This document shows, piece by piece, positions 52,848-60,461 of a DNA stretch of 64,000 bases. The notes below the pieces were generated by a model. It searched no databases. It was not told the origin of the DNA and saw nothing but the letters and a program-made list of their open reading frames with translations. The stretch comes from Salegentibacter salarius (lineage in GTDB: Bacteria; Bacteroidota; Bacteroidia; Flavobacteriales; Flavobacteriaceae), in contig NZ_FVZF01000003.1 of assembly GCF_900168265.1 (NCBI RefSeq), positions 124,001-188,000 of the forward strand, written 5' to 3'. Positions within the stretch are counted from its first letter, which is position 1, and every line of letters begins with the position of its first letter. The position numbers were made by a program, and so were the translations under genes.

Positions 52848-54386
52848 TTAAAGGATTTCATTTCCTTCTTTATCGTGAAAATGATATTCCATGTACGTGT
52901 AAGCGTCTCTAGGTAAAATTTTCACCCATCGCTTATGGTCTAAAAACCATTGCGAGCGGGGAGATGGAAAGCCTTTGGTTAAAAAGGCTGCAATAAATGG
53001 GTGCGCACTCAAGGTGATCTTTTTGTGATCTTTCTTAATGAGTTTTTCCAGGTCGGTTTTCATTTTGTTTATTAAAAGTATTGGTGCTTCAATTTCACCA
53101 TCGCCGTTAGGATTGTCCTCGCGGGTTTTAATATTCATTTCCGGCCTTACTCGTTGTCTTGTAATTTGTATCAACCCGAATTTACTCGGTGGCAAAATCT
53201 TATGTTTCGCACGGTCGTCACTCATTTCGTTTCTAAGGTGATCAAACAGGGTTTTGCGGTTTTCAGCTTTGCCCATGTCTATGAAGTCTACCACGATTAT
53301 GCCGCCCATATCACGTAAACGCAATTGCCGGGCTATTTCTGTGGCACTAATCATGTTCACCTCTAATGCAGTATCTTCCTGGTTTCTGGATTTGTTAGAA
53401 CGATTACCGCTATTTACGTCTATAACGTGCATAGCTTCGGTATGTTCTATTACCAGGTAGGCGCCTTTACTCATAGAGACGGTACGCCCAAATGAAGTTT
53501 TTATTTGTCTTTCGATACCGTGTTTTTCAAAAATTGGAACATTAGATTGATATAATTTAACAATCGATTCTTTACTCGGGGCGATTTCGCCCACATAGTC
53601 TTTAATTTGTGTATAAAGCGTCTCATCGTCTACAATAATAGAAGTAAAAGAGTCATTAAAAATGTCTCTTAACAGGGAAGAAGCCCTGTTTAATTCTCCC
53701 AGTACTTTAGAGGGGTGATGCGGCTTATACATCTTTTTGCACATTCCTGTCCAGCGACCCATCAAATTTTGAAGGTCTCTGTCCAGCTCTGCTACTTTTT
53801 TGCCTTCGGCTACGGTTCTAACAATAATCCCAAAACCTTTGGGTTTAATGCTTTTTACCAATCTTTTTAACCGGTCTTTTTCTTCTTTACTTTCAATTTT
53901 TTGTGAAACTGAAATACGATTAGAAAAAGGTACCAGTACTATATAGCGACCCGCAATAGAAAGCTCTGAGCTTATTCTGGGGCCTTTGGTAGAAATAGGT
54001 TCTTTAACAACCTGAACCAGTAGCGACTGATTTGACTTTAAGACATCGGTAATTACCCCGTCTTTGTCAATATCCTTTTCGAATGTAAAATTCTTTAAGG
54101 AATAATCTTTTAATTTACCTGTGCTTACACGTTTTATGAACTTAAGCATGGAAGATACCTGGGGGCCGAGATCGTGATAGTGTAAAAAACCATCCTTCTC
54201 GTAGCCAACATTTACAAATGCGGCATTTAACCCGGGTACAGCTTTTCTAATTTTGGCGATAAATATATCACCAACATTAAATTTGTTGCTGTCTTCTTCT
54301 TTGTTGAGTTCAATAAGTTTTCCATCTTTTTGTAAGGCAAAATCTACAGCAGAGGTTCCGGACCTGATAATTAATTCTTTGTCCAC
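52848..54386 (-). CDS. rng: Ribonuclease E/G (RNase G-like)
   Basis: 512 residues. N-terminal S1 RNA-binding domain (about 35-130; GDIFIAKIRKAVPGLNAAFVNVGYEKDGFLHYHD), then the catalytic DNase I-like part with INSGNRSN and MRDMGGIIVVDFIDM (metal-binding Asp residues) and a C-terminal part. No long unstructured RNase E-type scaffold, so it is RNase G-like. Processes rRNA and degrades mRNA. Preceded on the minus strand by the small mS38-like gene, whose terminator separates the two. Confidence 0.95.
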   Translation of the reverse strand: MDKELIIRSGTSAVDFALQKDGKLIELNKEEDSNKFNVGDIFIAKIRKAVPGLNAAFVNVGYEKDGFLHYHDLGPQVSSMLKFIKRVSTGKLKDYSLKNFTFEKDIDKDGVITDVLKSNQSLLVQVVKEPISTKGPRISSELSIAGRYIVLVPFSNRISVSQKIESKEEKDRLKRLVKSIKPKGFGIIVRTVAEGKKVAELDRDLQNLMGRWTGMCKKMYKPHHPSKVLGELNRASSLLRDIFNDSFTSIIVDDETLYTQIKDYVGEIAPSKESIVKLYQSNVPIFEKHGIERQIKTSFGRTVSMSKGAYLVIEHTEAMHVIDVNSGNRSNKSRNQEDTALEVNMISATEIARQLRLRDMGGIIVVDFIDMGKAENRKTLFDHLRNEMSDDRAKHKILPPSKFGLIQITRQRVRPEMNIKTREDNPNGDGEIEAPILLINKMKTDLEKLIKKDHKKITLSAHPFIAAFLTKGFPSPRSQWFLDHKRWVKILPRDAYTYMEYHFHDKEGNEIL

Positions 54387-54530
54387 ACTCTATTTAGATT
54401 TATATCTATAGCTGCCTAAGCAGTTACAGATGGATTAAACATTATTTTATCACAGGGTTTTTAATCCTGAAGAAACCCTAAACTTGTTAGGTAATAAGCT
54501 GGGTTTCAATTTCAATGAACGTTTTAAACA

Positions 54531-54557
54531 AAAAAAGTAGTATGAAAACTACTTTTT
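54531..54557 (-). terminator. Terminator after the mS38-like gene
   Basis: AAAAAGTAGT (54532-54541) with ACTACTTTTT (54548-54557), followed by a T-run on the minus strand; it overlaps the stop codon of the small gene. Confidence 0.75.
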
Positions 54558-54638
54558 CTTGTGGCGGTTAGCTCTATTTCTTTTTTTACGCTTATGCGTA
54601 GCTACCTTATGTCTTTTTCTTTTTTTACCACTTGGCAT
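54549..54638 (-). CDS. 29-residue basic protein of the AURKAIP1/COX24 (mS38-like) type
   Basis: A 29-codon gene too short for simple ORF lists. The product starts MPSGKKRKRHKVATHKRKK and ends with NRANRHKKK, more than half lysine, arginine or histidine. This matches the AURKAIP1/COX24 domain of small ribosome-associated proteins (mitochondrial mS38, mycobacterial bS22), found as a stand-alone gene in Bacteroidota. It is likely a small ribosomal-subunit protein. Located between rng and the HU gene, with a strong hairpin at its 3' end. Confidence 0.85.
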   Translation of the reverse strand: MPSGKKRKRHKVATHKRKKRNRANRHKKK

Positions 54639-54693
54639 AGTGTTCCTTTTTAATTAATAAATTATTTTCTGTGAAACTTATTAAGGTTTCAAA

Positions 54694-54984
54694 TTACTTA
54701 ACTTCTACGTTAGTTTTTACCCCTTCAACAAATATTTTGGCCGGTTTAAAAGCCGGAATGTTGTGTGCAGGGATTTTAATAGTTGTGTTTTTAGAGATAT
54801 TTCTTCCGGTTTTTTCGGCTCTTGTTTTTACAACAAAGCTTCCAAATCCTCTTAAATATACGTTATCTCCACTTTCTAATGAAGTTTTAACCTCATCCAT
54901 GAAGGTTTCAATAGTAGCCTGGACATCACCTTTTTCCATTCCTAATTTTTCTGAAATGTTTGCTACAATATCTGCTTTCGTCAT
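54694..54984 (-). CDS. HU-family DNA-binding protein
   Basis: 96 residues. Classic HU fold: MTKADIVANISEKLGMEKGD, VYLRGFGSFVVKTRAEKTGRNISKNTTIKIPAH with the beta-arm and IPAFKPA. Nucleoid protein that bends DNA. It has a well-formed promoter (55036-55043, TTG at 55065-55067). Confidence 0.96.
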   Translation of the reverse strand: MTKADIVANISEKLGMEKGDVQATIETFMDEVKTSLESGDNVYLRGFGSFVVKTRAEKTGRNISKNTTIKIPAHNIPAFKPAKIFVEGVKTNVEVK

Positions 54985-55035
54985 TTTCGTACTATTTAAT
55001 ATTATAAATTGGGATTTCTATATTTTTCAAGGGCG

Positions 55036-55067
55036 CAAATATAAGAATTAAATCTACAATATTTCAA
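55036..55067 (-). promoter_or_regulatory. Promoter of the HU gene (-7 TATATTTG, -33 TTG)
   Basis: TATATTTG on the minus strand (plus-strand 55036-55043) and TTG (plus-strand CAA at 55065-55067) are 21 bp apart, 52 bases upstream of the ATG at 54984. Confidence 0.65.
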
Positions 55068-55128
55068 GCCTAATTCATTAAATAATAACGGAATAAACTT
55101 TTAATATTGCACCAAGTCTATTTTGTGT

Positions 55129-56184
55129 ATGGTTTTCTCTAAAGTATTGATTGATTGGTATTTAAAAAATAAACGCGAATTGCCCTGGCGCAAAACCAGC
55201 GATCCCTATCATATTTGGCTGAGTGAAATTATGCTTCAGCAAACCAGAATAGAGCAGGGTTTACCCTATTATCAGCGTTTTATATCTGCATTTCCCAGTG
55301 TTTTTGATCTTGCTGCAGCTCCGCAGGAAAAAGTGCTAAAACTATGGCAGGGTTTGGGTTATTATTCTCGCGCCAGAAATCTTCATGAAAGCGCTAAATA
55401 TGTAGCTGAAGAGCTAAATGGCGTTTTTCCCGCTACTTATAAAGAACTCAAAAAGCTAAAAGGTGTGGGCGATTATACCGCCGCCGCTATTGCTTCCATT
55501 TGTTATAATGAACCTGTTGCGGTAGTAGATGGTAATGTTTATCGTGTTTTATCTCGATTTTTTGATGTGGAAACAGCAATAAATTCAACACCTGGCATCA
55601 AGGAATTCAAGACCCTGGCTTCGGAATTGTTGGATGAAAAAGATCCGTCCAGTTTTAACCAGGCTTTAATGGAATTTGGTGCGTTGCAGTGCAAACCCCG
55701 GAACCCACTTTGTGAAAGTTGTCCTTTAAGTTCAGGTTGTTTGGCCTTGCAGAAGAATAAAATTAAAGACTTACCGGTTAAGCTGAAGAAAACTAAAGTG
55801 AAAAAACGCTACTTTAATTACTTGGTGGTTTATTCTGAAGAAAATAAAACCCTGCTTCAGCAAAGAACGGGAAAGGGAATTTGGAACGGATTGTATGAAT
55901 TTCCATTAATTGAAACCGAAAAACCGGTAAGCGAAGGCGCTTTTCCTTCCGAAGAAAAAATAAACGAAATTCTTGGTGTTCAGGAACTATCGCTGCAGCT
56001 TCATAATAAAAAACCCGTGATACATAAGCTTTCACATCAGCATATTTATACACATTTTTGGTGGGTAAAAGCTGAAAGTGTAGGAGAAGAGGGAATTCCT
56101 GTAAAGAATGTGAAAGATTACCCTGTGCCGGTTTTAATTGCTAATTTCCTTGAAGAAACCGCACTGGAAACCTATTCCTTATAA
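55129..56184 (+). CDS. mutY: A/G-specific adenine glycosylase (MutY)
   Basis: 351 residues from ATG 55129; an in-frame TTG two codons earlier is not preferred. Removes adenine opposite 8-oxoguanine. HhH-GPD domain with EIMLQQTRIEQ, GDYTAAAIASI and the catalytic Asp region VDGNVYRVLSRF; the Fe-S cluster motif CKPRNPLCESCPLSSGC is complete; a C-terminal NUDIX-like domain (about 220-351) recognises 8-oxoG. First gene of the mutY-ssb-gldE-gldD string conserved in Flavobacteriia. Confidence 0.97.
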   Translation: MVFSKVLIDWYLKNKRELPWRKTSDPYHIWLSEIMLQQTRIEQGLPYYQRFISAFPSVFDLAAAPQEKVLKLWQGLGYYSRARNLHESAKYVAEELNGVFPATYKELKKLKGVGDYTAAAIASICYNEPVAVVDGNVYRVLSRFFDVETAINSTPGIKEFKTLASELLDEKDPSSFNQALMEFGALQCKPRNPLCESCPLSSGCLALQKNKIKDLPVKLKKTKVKKRYFNYLVVYSEENKTLLQQRTGKGIWNGLYEFPLIETEKPVSEGAFPSEEKINEILGVQELSLQLHNKKPVIHKLSHQHIYTHFWWVKAESVGEEGIPVKNVKDYPVPVLIANFLEETALETYSL

Positions 56185-56288
56185 ATTGTTTAAAGTTTTA
56201 TGGAATTTAGCTTTACTTAGCAATAAATTTTTCAGTATTTTAGGGTGTAAATAAACAGCCTTTTTTGGCTAAAAATAATTTAATTAAG

Positions 56289-56759
56289 ATGACAGGTACA
56301 TTAAACAAAGTAATGCTGATTGGGCATACGGGAGACGACGTGAAAATGCATTATTTTGAAGGCGGTGGCGCTATTGGGCGATTTCCGCTGGCTACCAACG
56401 AAACTTATACCAATCGTACTACCAACGAGCGTGTTACCAATACCGAGTGGCATAATATAGTGGTGCGTAACAAGGCTGCTGAAGTTTGCGAAAAATATCT
56501 TAAAAAAGGTGATAAGGTTTATATTGAGGGTAGAATTAAAACCCGTAAATGGCAGGACGACCAGGGAAATGATCGTTACACCACCGAAATACAGTGTACA
56601 GAGTTTACCTTTTTAACTCCAAAAGGAGAAAGCGAAGGAGGCGGAAATATGCAGCAGCAAAATTCCCCGGCTCAAAATCAACAAAACACGCCTAAAAATG
56701 ATAATTTTGCCAATCAATCTATGGCAAAAGAAGAAGAGGAAGACGATTTGCCTTTCTAA
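56289..56759 (+). CDS. ssb: Single-stranded DNA-binding protein
   Basis: 156 residues from ATG 56289 (MTGTLNKVMLIGHTG); the TTG 24 bp upstream adds a nonconserved segment. OB-fold with GHTGDDVKM, TEWHNIVV and KKGDKVYIEGRIKTRKWQD, a Gln/Asn-rich linker and the acidic tip DDLPF that recruits repair proteins. Confidence 0.97.
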   Translation: MTGTLNKVMLIGHTGDDVKMHYFEGGGAIGRFPLATNETYTNRTTNERVTNTEWHNIVVRNKAAEVCEKYLKKGDKVYIEGRIKTRKWQDDQGNDRYTTEIQCTEFTFLTPKGESEGGGNMQQQNSPAQNQQNTPKNDNFANQSMAKEEEEDDLPF

Positions 56760-56780
56760 GTTTAATTAAAACTCCATCAT

Positions 56781-58109
56781 TTGGATTCAGAACCTCCCAG
56801 TTTATTTTTGTTTTGGGCCGCTTTTGATTTTACGCAGCTATTTAGCTATTTAGTTTTATTGCTGCTTTTATTTTGTTCAGCCTTAATTTCTGGGGCTGAA
56901 GTAGCATTTTTTTCGTTAACACCCGCCGATGTAATTGCTGAAGACGGGAAGCGTAGCAAGGCGCAACAAATTGTGGTAGATCTATTAGATAAGCCTAAAA
57001 AGTTGCTGGCTACTATTCTTGTGGCCAATAATTTTATCAATATAGCCATTGTACTATTATTTGATAATCTTGCCGATGAACTTTTTGGCGGGATGAATAC
57101 AGTCTTTTACGGTATAAACTTTAAGTTTCTTATTGAAGTTGGGGTAGTGACATTTATAATTCTTCTTTTTGGAGAGATTCTACCGAAGGTTTATGCCAGT
57201 AGAAACAACGTGCTATTCTCTAATTTTATGGCTCGTCCCTTAAATTTCCTGGATACCATTTTTACTCCTTTAAGTGCGCCAATGCGTGCGGTAACTATAT
57301 TTATGCACAATCGTCTTGGGAAGCAGCGGTCATTTATAAGTATAGATCATTTGTCGCAGGCTTTAGAGCTTACCAGTGAAGAAGATACCACCCAGGAAGA
57401 GCAAAAGATATTGCAGGGTATTGTTTCTTTTGGGAATACCGATACCAAGCAGGTAATGCGCCCCAGGATGGACATTTTTGCTTTAAATGAAAGCCAGACG
57501 TATAAAGAAATTATTTCTGAAATTATAGATAGAGGTTACTCCAGGATTCCGGTTTACCGGGAAAATATTGACAATGTAATTGGTATTTTATACGTTAAGG
57601 ATTTGCTGCCATTTCTTGACGAAAAAGATTTTGACTGGACAAACTTGCTTAGGGAGCCTTATTTTGTTCCCGAAAATAAAAAGCTAGACGATTTGCTGAA
57701 TGATTTTAAGACTAAAAAGAATCACCTGGCAATTGTGGTAGACGAATATGGCGGTACCAGCGGATTGATCTCTCTGGAAGATATTATTGAAGAAATTGTA
57801 GGAGATATTAGTGATGAGTTTGATGATGAAGACCTGGTTTATTCAAAATTAGATGAAAACACTTATGTTTTCGAAGGAAAAACTCCTCTGAAAGATTTCT
57901 ACCGAATCGTGAAAATTGAAGATCCTCTGGCTTTCGAAGAACGAAAAGGCGAGGCCGATACTCTTGCTGGATTTCTCTTAGAAATTTCAGGAGGATTTCC
58001 GAAGAGAAACGATGTGATCTATTTCTTGAATTATAGTTTTACGGTAGAAGTTTTGGACAATAAACGTCTTAAGCAGATAAAATTAAACATCTCTGCGGTA
58101 GAAGTGTAG
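56781..58109 (+). CDS. gldE: Gliding motility-associated protein GldE (CNNM/CBS-domain, HlyC/CorC family)
   Basis: 442 residues, TTG start (MDSEPPSLF); no in-frame ATG occurs before the first helix. Four transmembrane helices of a CNNM/DUF21 domain (e.g. LFSYLVLLLLLFCSALISGAEVAFFSL), two CBS domains (RPRMDIFALNE and PYFVPENKKLDDLLND) and a CorC-HlyC transporter-associated domain at the C-terminus. GldE is required with GldD for gliding and type IX secretion in flavobacteria. Order ssb-gldE-gldD is as in related genomes. Confidence 0.96.
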   Translation: MDSEPPSLFLFWAAFDFTQLFSYLVLLLLLFCSALISGAEVAFFSLTPADVIAEDGKRSKAQQIVVDLLDKPKKLLATILVANNFINIAIVLLFDNLADELFGGMNTVFYGINFKFLIEVGVVTFIILLFGEILPKVYASRNNVLFSNFMARPLNFLDTIFTPLSAPMRAVTIFMHNRLGKQRSFISIDHLSQALELTSEEDTTQEEQKILQGIVSFGNTDTKQVMRPRMDIFALNESQTYKEIISEIIDRGYSRIPVYRENIDNVIGILYVKDLLPFLDEKDFDWTNLLREPYFVPENKKLDDLLNDFKTKKNHLAIVVDEYGGTSGLISLEDIIEEIVGDISDEFDDEDLVYSKLDENTYVFEGKTPLKDFYRIVKIEDPLAFEERKGEADTLAGFLLEISGGFPKRNDVIYFLNYSFTVEVLDNKRLKQIKLNISAVEV

Positions 58110-58124
58110 AAGGTTTGACGGTAT

Positions 58125-58157
58125 GAAACCAGCCTGATACTAGACGCAAAAATGGGG
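58125..58157. repeat. Dispersed short repeat C, copy 2
   Basis: TGAAACCAGCCTGATACTAG followed by ACGCAAAAATGGG, similar to 44329-44361; lies between gldE and gldD. Confidence 0.5.
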
Positions 58158-58223
58158 GACATAAAGGGGCTTCGATGATAAGTTTTTCAAAAATCGACAC
58201 CTTGAAGTTAAAATTATAAATAA

Positions 58224-58787
58224 ATGAGAAGATATGCATTTATCTTAGTATTGTTGATGCTTATGGGTTGCGGGGAAGATGCTGCAACACCCAAACCGCG
58301 CGCCTTTTTATCTCTCAATTATCCTGAAGCCAAATACGAAGCCACAAGTTTTAATTGCCCTTATAATTTTGAAATCAATACCCTGGCCGAAATTAAAGCT
58401 TCCCGAAATAATATTCCTTGTTGGATAGACCTGGAATACAACGAACTTAACGGAACTATATTTATAACTTATCAGCCAATTAATAATAACCTGGATTCTT
58501 TGTTAGCCGATGCGCAAAAACTCCCTTTACAGCATACTATAAAGGCCGATGCTATTGAAGGTGATGTTTATACTAATGAGATTCAGGATGTCTATGGGAT
58601 GTTTTATGAAGTCTCTGGCGATGCGGCTTCCCAGGCACAGTTTTACCTAACCGATAGTGTAAATCACTTTGTGACGGCTTCAGCCTATTTTAGAACCAAA
58701 CCCAACTACGATTCAATTATTCCCGCAGCTGATTACCTGAAAAAGGATATGAAGCATATGATTGAAACTTTCCGCTGGAAAAATTAA
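58224..58787 (+). CDS. gldD: Gliding motility lipoprotein GldD
   Basis: 187 residues. Lipobox LMLMGC (Cys16 region) followed by a PKPRAFLSLNYPEAKYE start and CPYNFEIN typical of GldD. Periplasmic or membrane-attached lipoprotein needed for gliding; acts with GldE. Its gene is separated from gldE by 114 bp with repeat C. Confidence 0.95.
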   Translation: MRRYAFILVLLMLMGCGEDAATPKPRAFLSLNYPEAKYEATSFNCPYNFEINTLAEIKASRNNIPCWIDLEYNELNGTIFITYQPINNNLDSLLADAQKLPLQHTIKADAIEGDVYTNEIQDVYGMFYEVSGDAASQAQFYLTDSVNHFVTASAYFRTKPNYDSIIPAADYLKKDMKHMIETFRWKN

Positions 58788-58857
58788 ACTTCAAACTGGG
58801 TGAGAAATTTGAATTAGAGGAGCCTTTCTCAATATTTATTCCTGGTTAAAGTTGAAT

Positions 58858-58910
58858 CGTCACCCTGAACTCGTTTCAGAGCCTGCTCCGGAATTTATTC
58901 GGAGGTCTAA
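58858..58910. repeat. Partial hairpin repeat of the CGTCACCCTGAA type
   Basis: CTGAA-CTCGT-TTCAG and CTCCG...CGGAG form two small hairpins after CGTCACC. Related in style to repeat B. The 265-bp stretch between gldD and the DMT transporter holds no other clear feature; a 62-codon frame here is made of repeat sequence. Confidence 0.5.
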
Positions 58911-59052
58911 GTTGAGCCTAAATATTTTTCTCTTTTTAAATGCTAAAACAGAATCACCATGCCCTTTTAATGAAATTGGGTTAAAAATAATCTTCACTTT
59001 TCTTTTCAGCTCTAAAGGATTACCGACTTTTGCAGCTTAAAAATCGAGAAAT

Positions 59053-59958
59053 ATGCCTTTAGAGAAATTAAAGTGGGTTTACCTGGTTATTCTTTCTATT
59101 GTTTGGGGAAGTTCTTTTATTCTTATTAAAAAAGGACTGGTAGGATTATCGGCTATAGAAGTTGGGTCCTTCCGAATAATTTTTGCCGCTGTTTTTCTTA
59201 TTCTTATTGGTTTTAGATCTATCATGAAGATCAAGAAGAGGCAATGGAAATGGATGGTGATCTCGGGCTTGCTGGGAAACTTCTTTCCTGTTTATCTTTT
59301 CTCTTTTGCGGAAACCGAAATTGACAGCGCTATTGCTTCAATTTTAAATGCAGCAACACCTTTAATGACACTTATTTTTGGAGCGTTATTTTTTAAGGCG
59401 GTATTTAATCAGAACAAAATATTGGGAGTTGTTATTGGCCTTTTGGGAACTGCTGGCTTAATTTTGAGCGGTGCCAGTATTAATCCAGATCAGAATTATC
59501 TTTATTCACTTTTAGTAATTATCGCTGCCTCTTGTTATGCGATGAATGTAAATATTCTTAAAACCCATATGAGTGATATTAGTCCGCTGGCAATTGCAGC
59601 TGGAAGTTTCACCGTTTTATTATTGCCTACTTTGGTAATTTTATATTTTTCGGGATTCTTTGAACACGATCTTTCTAATATCGTACTGCAGCAATCTATA
59701 GGTTATGTTGCTGTTTTAGGGGTGATTGGAACCGGAGTGGCAATGATTATTTTTAATAAACTGGTGCAGATCTCAGACCCGGTTTTTACTACTTCTGTAA
59801 CCTATACTATTCCGGTAGTCGCTTTAGGTTGGGGAATTTTAGATGGTGAGGTTTTTAGTACCTGGCAGTTAATTTCAGCTTTTGTAATCTTAATAGGAGT
59901 ATTTATTGTAAACCGATCTAAAAAGGTGTTTTCTAAGTTTAGAAAACAGGCTACCTGA
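59053..59958 (+). CDS. DMT-superfamily (EamA) transporter
   Basis: 301 residues with ten transmembrane helices and two EamA domains (SIVWGSSFILIKKGLVGLSAIEVGSFRI; ALIFGALFFKA-like and GVIGTGVAMIIFNKLVQISDPVFTTSVTYTIPVVALGWGI). Exporter of metabolites or drugs; substrate not predictable. Confidence 0.93.
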   Translation: MPLEKLKWVYLVILSIVWGSSFILIKKGLVGLSAIEVGSFRIIFAAVFLILIGFRSIMKIKKRQWKWMVISGLLGNFFPVYLFSFAETEIDSAIASILNAATPLMTLIFGALFFKAVFNQNKILGVVIGLLGTAGLILSGASINPDQNYLYSLLVIIAASCYAMNVNILKTHMSDISPLAIAAGSFTVLLLPTLVILYFSGFFEHDLSNIVLQQSIGYVAVLGVIGTGVAMIIFNKLVQISDPVFTTSVTYTIPVVALGWGILDGEVFSTWQLISAFVILIGVFIVNRSKKVFSKFRKQAT

Positions 59959-59965
59959 TCTAAAC

Positions 59966-60386
59966 CTAAACAGTTTTTTGTGCTTTCTTCTGCTTGTTTT
60001 TGTAATAGTAAAAGGAAACTAAATAATAGACATGGAAGATCAATAAAACCTCAAAGGCAGACATAAATTCGCGATGCTCAACCGATTTAAATAACTCCAT
60101 AAAAGTTTCGAAAAGAAAGAAGATATTGGCGAAAATTATAGCTGGGATCAGACATTTTAACCTAAGTTGATTAAAATATTTTTTCTCATTTTTTTCTTTT
60201 GAAAATGAAAAAAACTGCCAGCGCTAACAGGAAGAAGTATTTCCCAAGCGGTAAGAAGATATTGGGATCCAGGTTTAGTTGTTCATTAAAGCTTATTATC
60301 GCAGAAATTAATGATAATCCAGTAATTACAAAAGAAATAATTTTAAAATAAGATGGTAGAAGATGTTTATTGGTTTCAACTTCCAT
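59966..60386 (-). pseudogene. Four-helix membrane protein split by a frameshift
   Basis: The first part, 66 codons from ATG 60386, reads MEVETNKHLLPSY and has two hydrophobic helices before stopping in FIFKRKK. Removing one base in a T7 run (plus-strand A7, 60208-60214) joins it to a second frame reading FSFSKEKNEKKYFNQLRLK, then two more helices (CLIPAIIFANIFFLFET; FEVLLIFHVYYLVSFYYY) and a stop at 59966-59968. The fused product would be 139 residues, a plausible four-helix protein; the second part has no start codon of its own. A second A7 run a few bases on is an alternative site. Could be a real frameshift, slippage, or a sequencing error. Confidence 0.75.
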
Positions 60387-60408
60387 ACAATATAGATTTG
60401 GGTTTAAA

Positions 60409-60440
60409 ATAAAAGAACCGACCATTGCTGGCCGGTTCTC
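60409..60440 (-). terminator. Terminator after the M16 peptidase pair
   Basis: On the minus strand AGAACCGGCC pairs with GGTCGGTTCT (one G-T pair), followed by TTTATTTT. Confidence 0.75.
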
Positions 60441-60461
60441 TCTAACATTAATAAAAAATCA

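Noticed and set aside
58852-59040. 62-codon frame after gldD
   Set aside because: Most of it is intergenic repeat sequence with no protein-like composition.
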